Assembly: GCF_000164695.2 (NCBI RefSeq)
Contig: NC_014643.1
Span: forward strand, 496,001-560,000
DNA: 64,000 bases
Origin: Rothia dentocariosa ATCC 17931
GTDB lineage: Bacteria; Actinomycetota; Actinomycetes; Actinomycetales; Micrococcaceae
Direction: 5' to 3'
A program made the translations under genes and the position numbers. The notes under the pieces were generated by a model. It was given only the letters and a program-made list of their open reading frames with translations, was not told the DNA's origin and did not search any database. Below are positions 62,193-64,000 of this stretch, piece by piece (the first letter of the stretch is position 1; each line of letters begins with the position of its first letter).

Positions 62193-62738
62193 TTAGCTGC
62201 CCCAAGAGGCGCGGTAGCGGACCTCACCCACAAACGCCTCATATGCTTTCTGCTCTGCGGGTGGGAAGATGAAAATATAGGTTTTCTCATGGTCTTTAAT
62301 GCGTGCCTGGATTTTCAGTGCTGGTCCGTGCCGCAGATTACCAAATATCAAACCGGTACCGGGTGCTAAACGCAACCCGATGCCTACAGTTTCATGCACC
62401 ACATCGTATTCGGGGAGTACTTGAATATCTGTAACCTCGTCCCAAGCAATACGCCGCCGAAACAGTGGCATGTACAGCAGAATAAAGCCTTCATGAGTAA
62501 CAAGTAGTCGTTGGTATGCATTCGCTAGTGAAGCTGTGATAACGGTAATCAGCAAGGCGATCATGATGAGGTCATACCGCTCAGGGTTCAGCCCCGCAAC
62601 TATGACCACAGGTATCAGAGCGATACCGGTGATCAGAAGCCGAAACTTCGCCGGCAAGTATATTTTGGGATATTTACCCACGGTGACGGGCCGTTTAGAG
62701 TGAGGGTTGTTCCCAAGGGCTGCAGGGTCTTCGGACAT
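62193..62738 (-). CDS. Membrane protein with PH-like domain
   Basis: 181 residues. A hydrophilic N-terminus is followed by two adjacent membrane helices (FRLLITGIALIPVVIVAGL and YDLIMIALLITVITASLANA), then a bacterial PH-like domain (LLVTHEGFILLYMPLFRRRIAWDEVTDIQVL... FGNLRHGPALKI). Many actinobacteria have such small PH-domain membrane proteins of unknown role. The start at ATG 62738 has GGCGGAGGC before it; the frame is open 24 codons further upstream without a ribosome-binding site. Confidence 0.78.
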   Translation of the reverse strand: MSEDPAALGNNPHSKRPVTVGKYPKIYLPAKFRLLITGIALIPVVIVAGLNPERYDLIMIALLITVITASLANAYQRLLVTHEGFILLYMPLFRRRIAWDEVTDIQVLPEYDVVHETVGIGLRLAPGTGLIFGNLRHGPALKIQARIKDHEKTYIFIFPPAEQKAYEAFVGEVRYRASWGS

Positions 62739-62920
62739 GATGCCTCCGCCGCGTTTTACTGTTCTACCAGTGTACCGGGAGCGTCCTTTCAGACAGCTCA
62801 CAAGCGCCACGTATTTTGCGCTATTCAGGGAACGGGAGTAGGCTAAGTTGTCTTGTGAATACGGTCTGCTCTACTGGTCGGGCACATCGCAGGGCATATT
62901 ACACAGACGAAAGGACCCTC

Positions 62921-63241
62921 ATGAGCGCGCAAAATTCCAGCACTCAGACCCCCACCCAAGATACGCATAAAGAATCGGATATTCACGCCAGATTTTTCCC
63001 GATTCTGGCGCGCGTAGCATCCGTAACCGCGGTGCTCATGTACGTCTTCTACTTCCCGCAAATTATCGGCAATATCAACGGCCATAAGGGCGACTGGATC
63101 CAGCCACTCGTTGCAGGCATTAACTGCACGCTGTGGGTAGCATACGGTTTGTGGCGCGAGAAGAAAGACTGGCCCATTGTGATTGCGAATGCGCCCGGCA
63201 TTATTTTTGGCGGTACGGCAGCCATCACCGCGCTCATGTGA
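62921..63241 (+). CDS. SemiSWEET-type sugar transporter
   Basis: 106 residues. After a ~40-residue hydrophilic N-terminus, three helices follow with the MtN3/SWEET half-repeat signature: ASVTAVLMYVFYFPQIIGNI (PQ motif), WIQPLVAGINCTLWVAYGLW (the N of the substrate site) and IVIANAPGIIFGGTAAITAL. SemiSWEETs dimerise to move small sugars such as sucrose or glucose down their gradient. GACGAAAGGACCCTC is a good ribosome-binding site. It is divergent from the PH-domain gene. Confidence 0.85.
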   Translation: MSAQNSSTQTPTQDTHKESDIHARFFPILARVASVTAVLMYVFYFPQIIGNINGHKGDWIQPLVAGINCTLWVAYGLWREKKDWPIVIANAPGIIFGGTAAITALM

Positions 63242-63287
63242 TTTTATCCGCTAGAATTTCTATTTTTAGCACTATTATTGTGGGTAT

Positions 63288-64000
63288 ATGACTTCTCCTC
63301 AGCTTTCCCTCACAGATGCCGAACTCGTATTTCAGACTCGTAACGATCTGATCGAGACGACCCACCACGGTATTGTGGTGGTGCTCTCCCCCGAAGGCAC
63401 CACCGATCTTGCCCTCGGAGACATGAGCCAGCCATTCTTTGCCCGCTCGGCACTCAAGCCACTGCAGGCTATCGGCACGCTCAAATCGGGGGCGCCGCTG
63501 CGTGGCGCGCAGGTAGCGATCGCGTGCGGGTCGCATCAGGGAACGTTCGAGCAGATGCGCGCGGTTCAAGACGTACTTCAGGGCGCCGGTGTTGATGCGA
63601 CCGCCCTGCTCTGCCCTACCGCCTACCCCGCTGATGCACACGCGCACGAACAGATGGTACGCGCGGATTTGGCGAAGACTCCGCTTGCGCATCCGTGTTC
63701 GGGCAAGCATGCCGGGTTTCTGTGGGCGTGTGCCGCGCAGCTGGACCGCTCGGTTGTAGACCCGGATTCACGCCAGTGGACGATGAAGGACTACTGCGAC
63801 CCCGAGCATCCGCTGCAGCGCATGATTGCTGAGGAGATCGCGAGTTTTACGGGCGAGCCTGTGGGCACATCGGGTATTGACGGATGCGGTGCCCCCGTCG
63901 CGGCGGTCTCTGCGTTGGGCTTGGCGCGTGCCTATTCGACGCTCGGCACGGCGATTCGCAATATGGATGCGGATGCGCGCGCCTCAACCGTGGCGACTGC
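63288..64000 (+). CDS. L-asparaginase II family protein, 3' end cut by window
   Basis: 237 codons visible. It starts MTSPQLSLTDAELVFQTRND and contains VVVLSPEGTTDLALGDMSQP, FFARSALKPLQAIGTL, VAIACGSHQGTFEQMRAVQ, HPCSGKHAGFLWACA and GIDGCGAPVAAVSALG, all typical of the PF06089 asparaginase II family. It hydrolyses asparagine to aspartate and ammonia. A TATTAT -10 lies 9 nt upstream of the ATG, so the leader is at most a few bases. The gene runs off the right edge. Confidence 0.9.
   Translation, partial: MTSPQLSLTDAELVFQTRNDLIETTHHGIVVVLSPEGTTDLALGDMSQPFFARSALKPLQAIGTLKSGAPLRGAQVAIACGSHQGTFEQMRAVQDVLQGAGVDATALLCPTAYPADAHAHEQMVRADLAKTPLAHPCSGKHAGFLWACAAQLDRSVVDPDSRQWTMKDYCDPEHPLQRMIAEEIASFTGEPVGTSGIDGCGAPVAAVSALGLARAYSTLGTAIRNMDADARASTVAT

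Overview
Organism and setting. The window looks like chromosomal DNA from a high-GC actinobacterium, most likely a Micrococcaceae member such as Rothia. This is inferred from gene content and protein resemblance; no search was run. Supporting signs are the helicase/Tad-secretion neighbourhood typical of actinobacteria, a GlxR/Crp next to a MarP protease, many start codons that look leaderless, and proteins resembling their mycobacterial counterparts. The gene order from the helicase (666) to the metallophosphoesterase (26316) parallels the Mycobacterium tuberculosis Rv3649-Rv3683 region (helicase, TadE/G-TadA cluster, CoA Nudix, nth, marP, crp, ridA, ponA2, phosphoesterase), with accessory genes inserted. 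Layout: 1-8.5 kb holds a partial tRNA hydroxylase gene, a DEAH helicase and a convergent five-gene Tad pilus-like operon. 8.4-13.2 kb has a PEP-utilising swivel enzyme, a 37-residue membrane peptide gene and a PolA-like polymerase. 13.2-26.3 kb is a DNA-repair, nucleotide-clean-up, cAMP-regulator and cell-wall block. A short-chain dehydrogenase gene there lies between two copies of the aroQ 3' end, and a structured non-coding stretch follows glxR. 26.4-41.3 kb has mixed metabolic and transport genes: GNAT, flavodoxin-fold reductase, a heterodimeric ABC exporter, an SLH protein, tRNA-Pro(CGG), an antiporter, a DUF6493 protein and a cytochrome b/molybdopterin fusion. 41.6-52.6 kb is the most distinctive region. 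It holds three tandem copies of a convergent pair of related Tat-type lipoprotein genes (six lipoproteins), the last overlapping the 3' end of a 2151-residue YD/RHS polymorphic toxin with a lipase-like C-terminus. 52.8-59.5 kb is an L-lactate utilisation regulon: lutA-lutB-lutC on the minus strand, the divergent lactate permease with two perfect TGGTC-N-GACCA operators, and the FCD/GntR regulator gene. 59.5-64 kb carries purC, purD, a PH-domain membrane protein, a SemiSWEET transporter and a partial L-asparaginase II. How the parts work together. The proposed undescribed system is the RHS-lipase toxin with its lipoprotein array: a secreted membrane-attacking effector, with surface lipoproteins as candidate immunity proteins, diversified by tandem duplication and gene conversion. 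A second unexplained layer is a family of four 69-bp palindromes (30-bp arms, 9-nt loop) between genes across the window. A third is the repeated spacing of a -10 hexamer, six bases and the start codon, which suggests widespread leaderless transcription.
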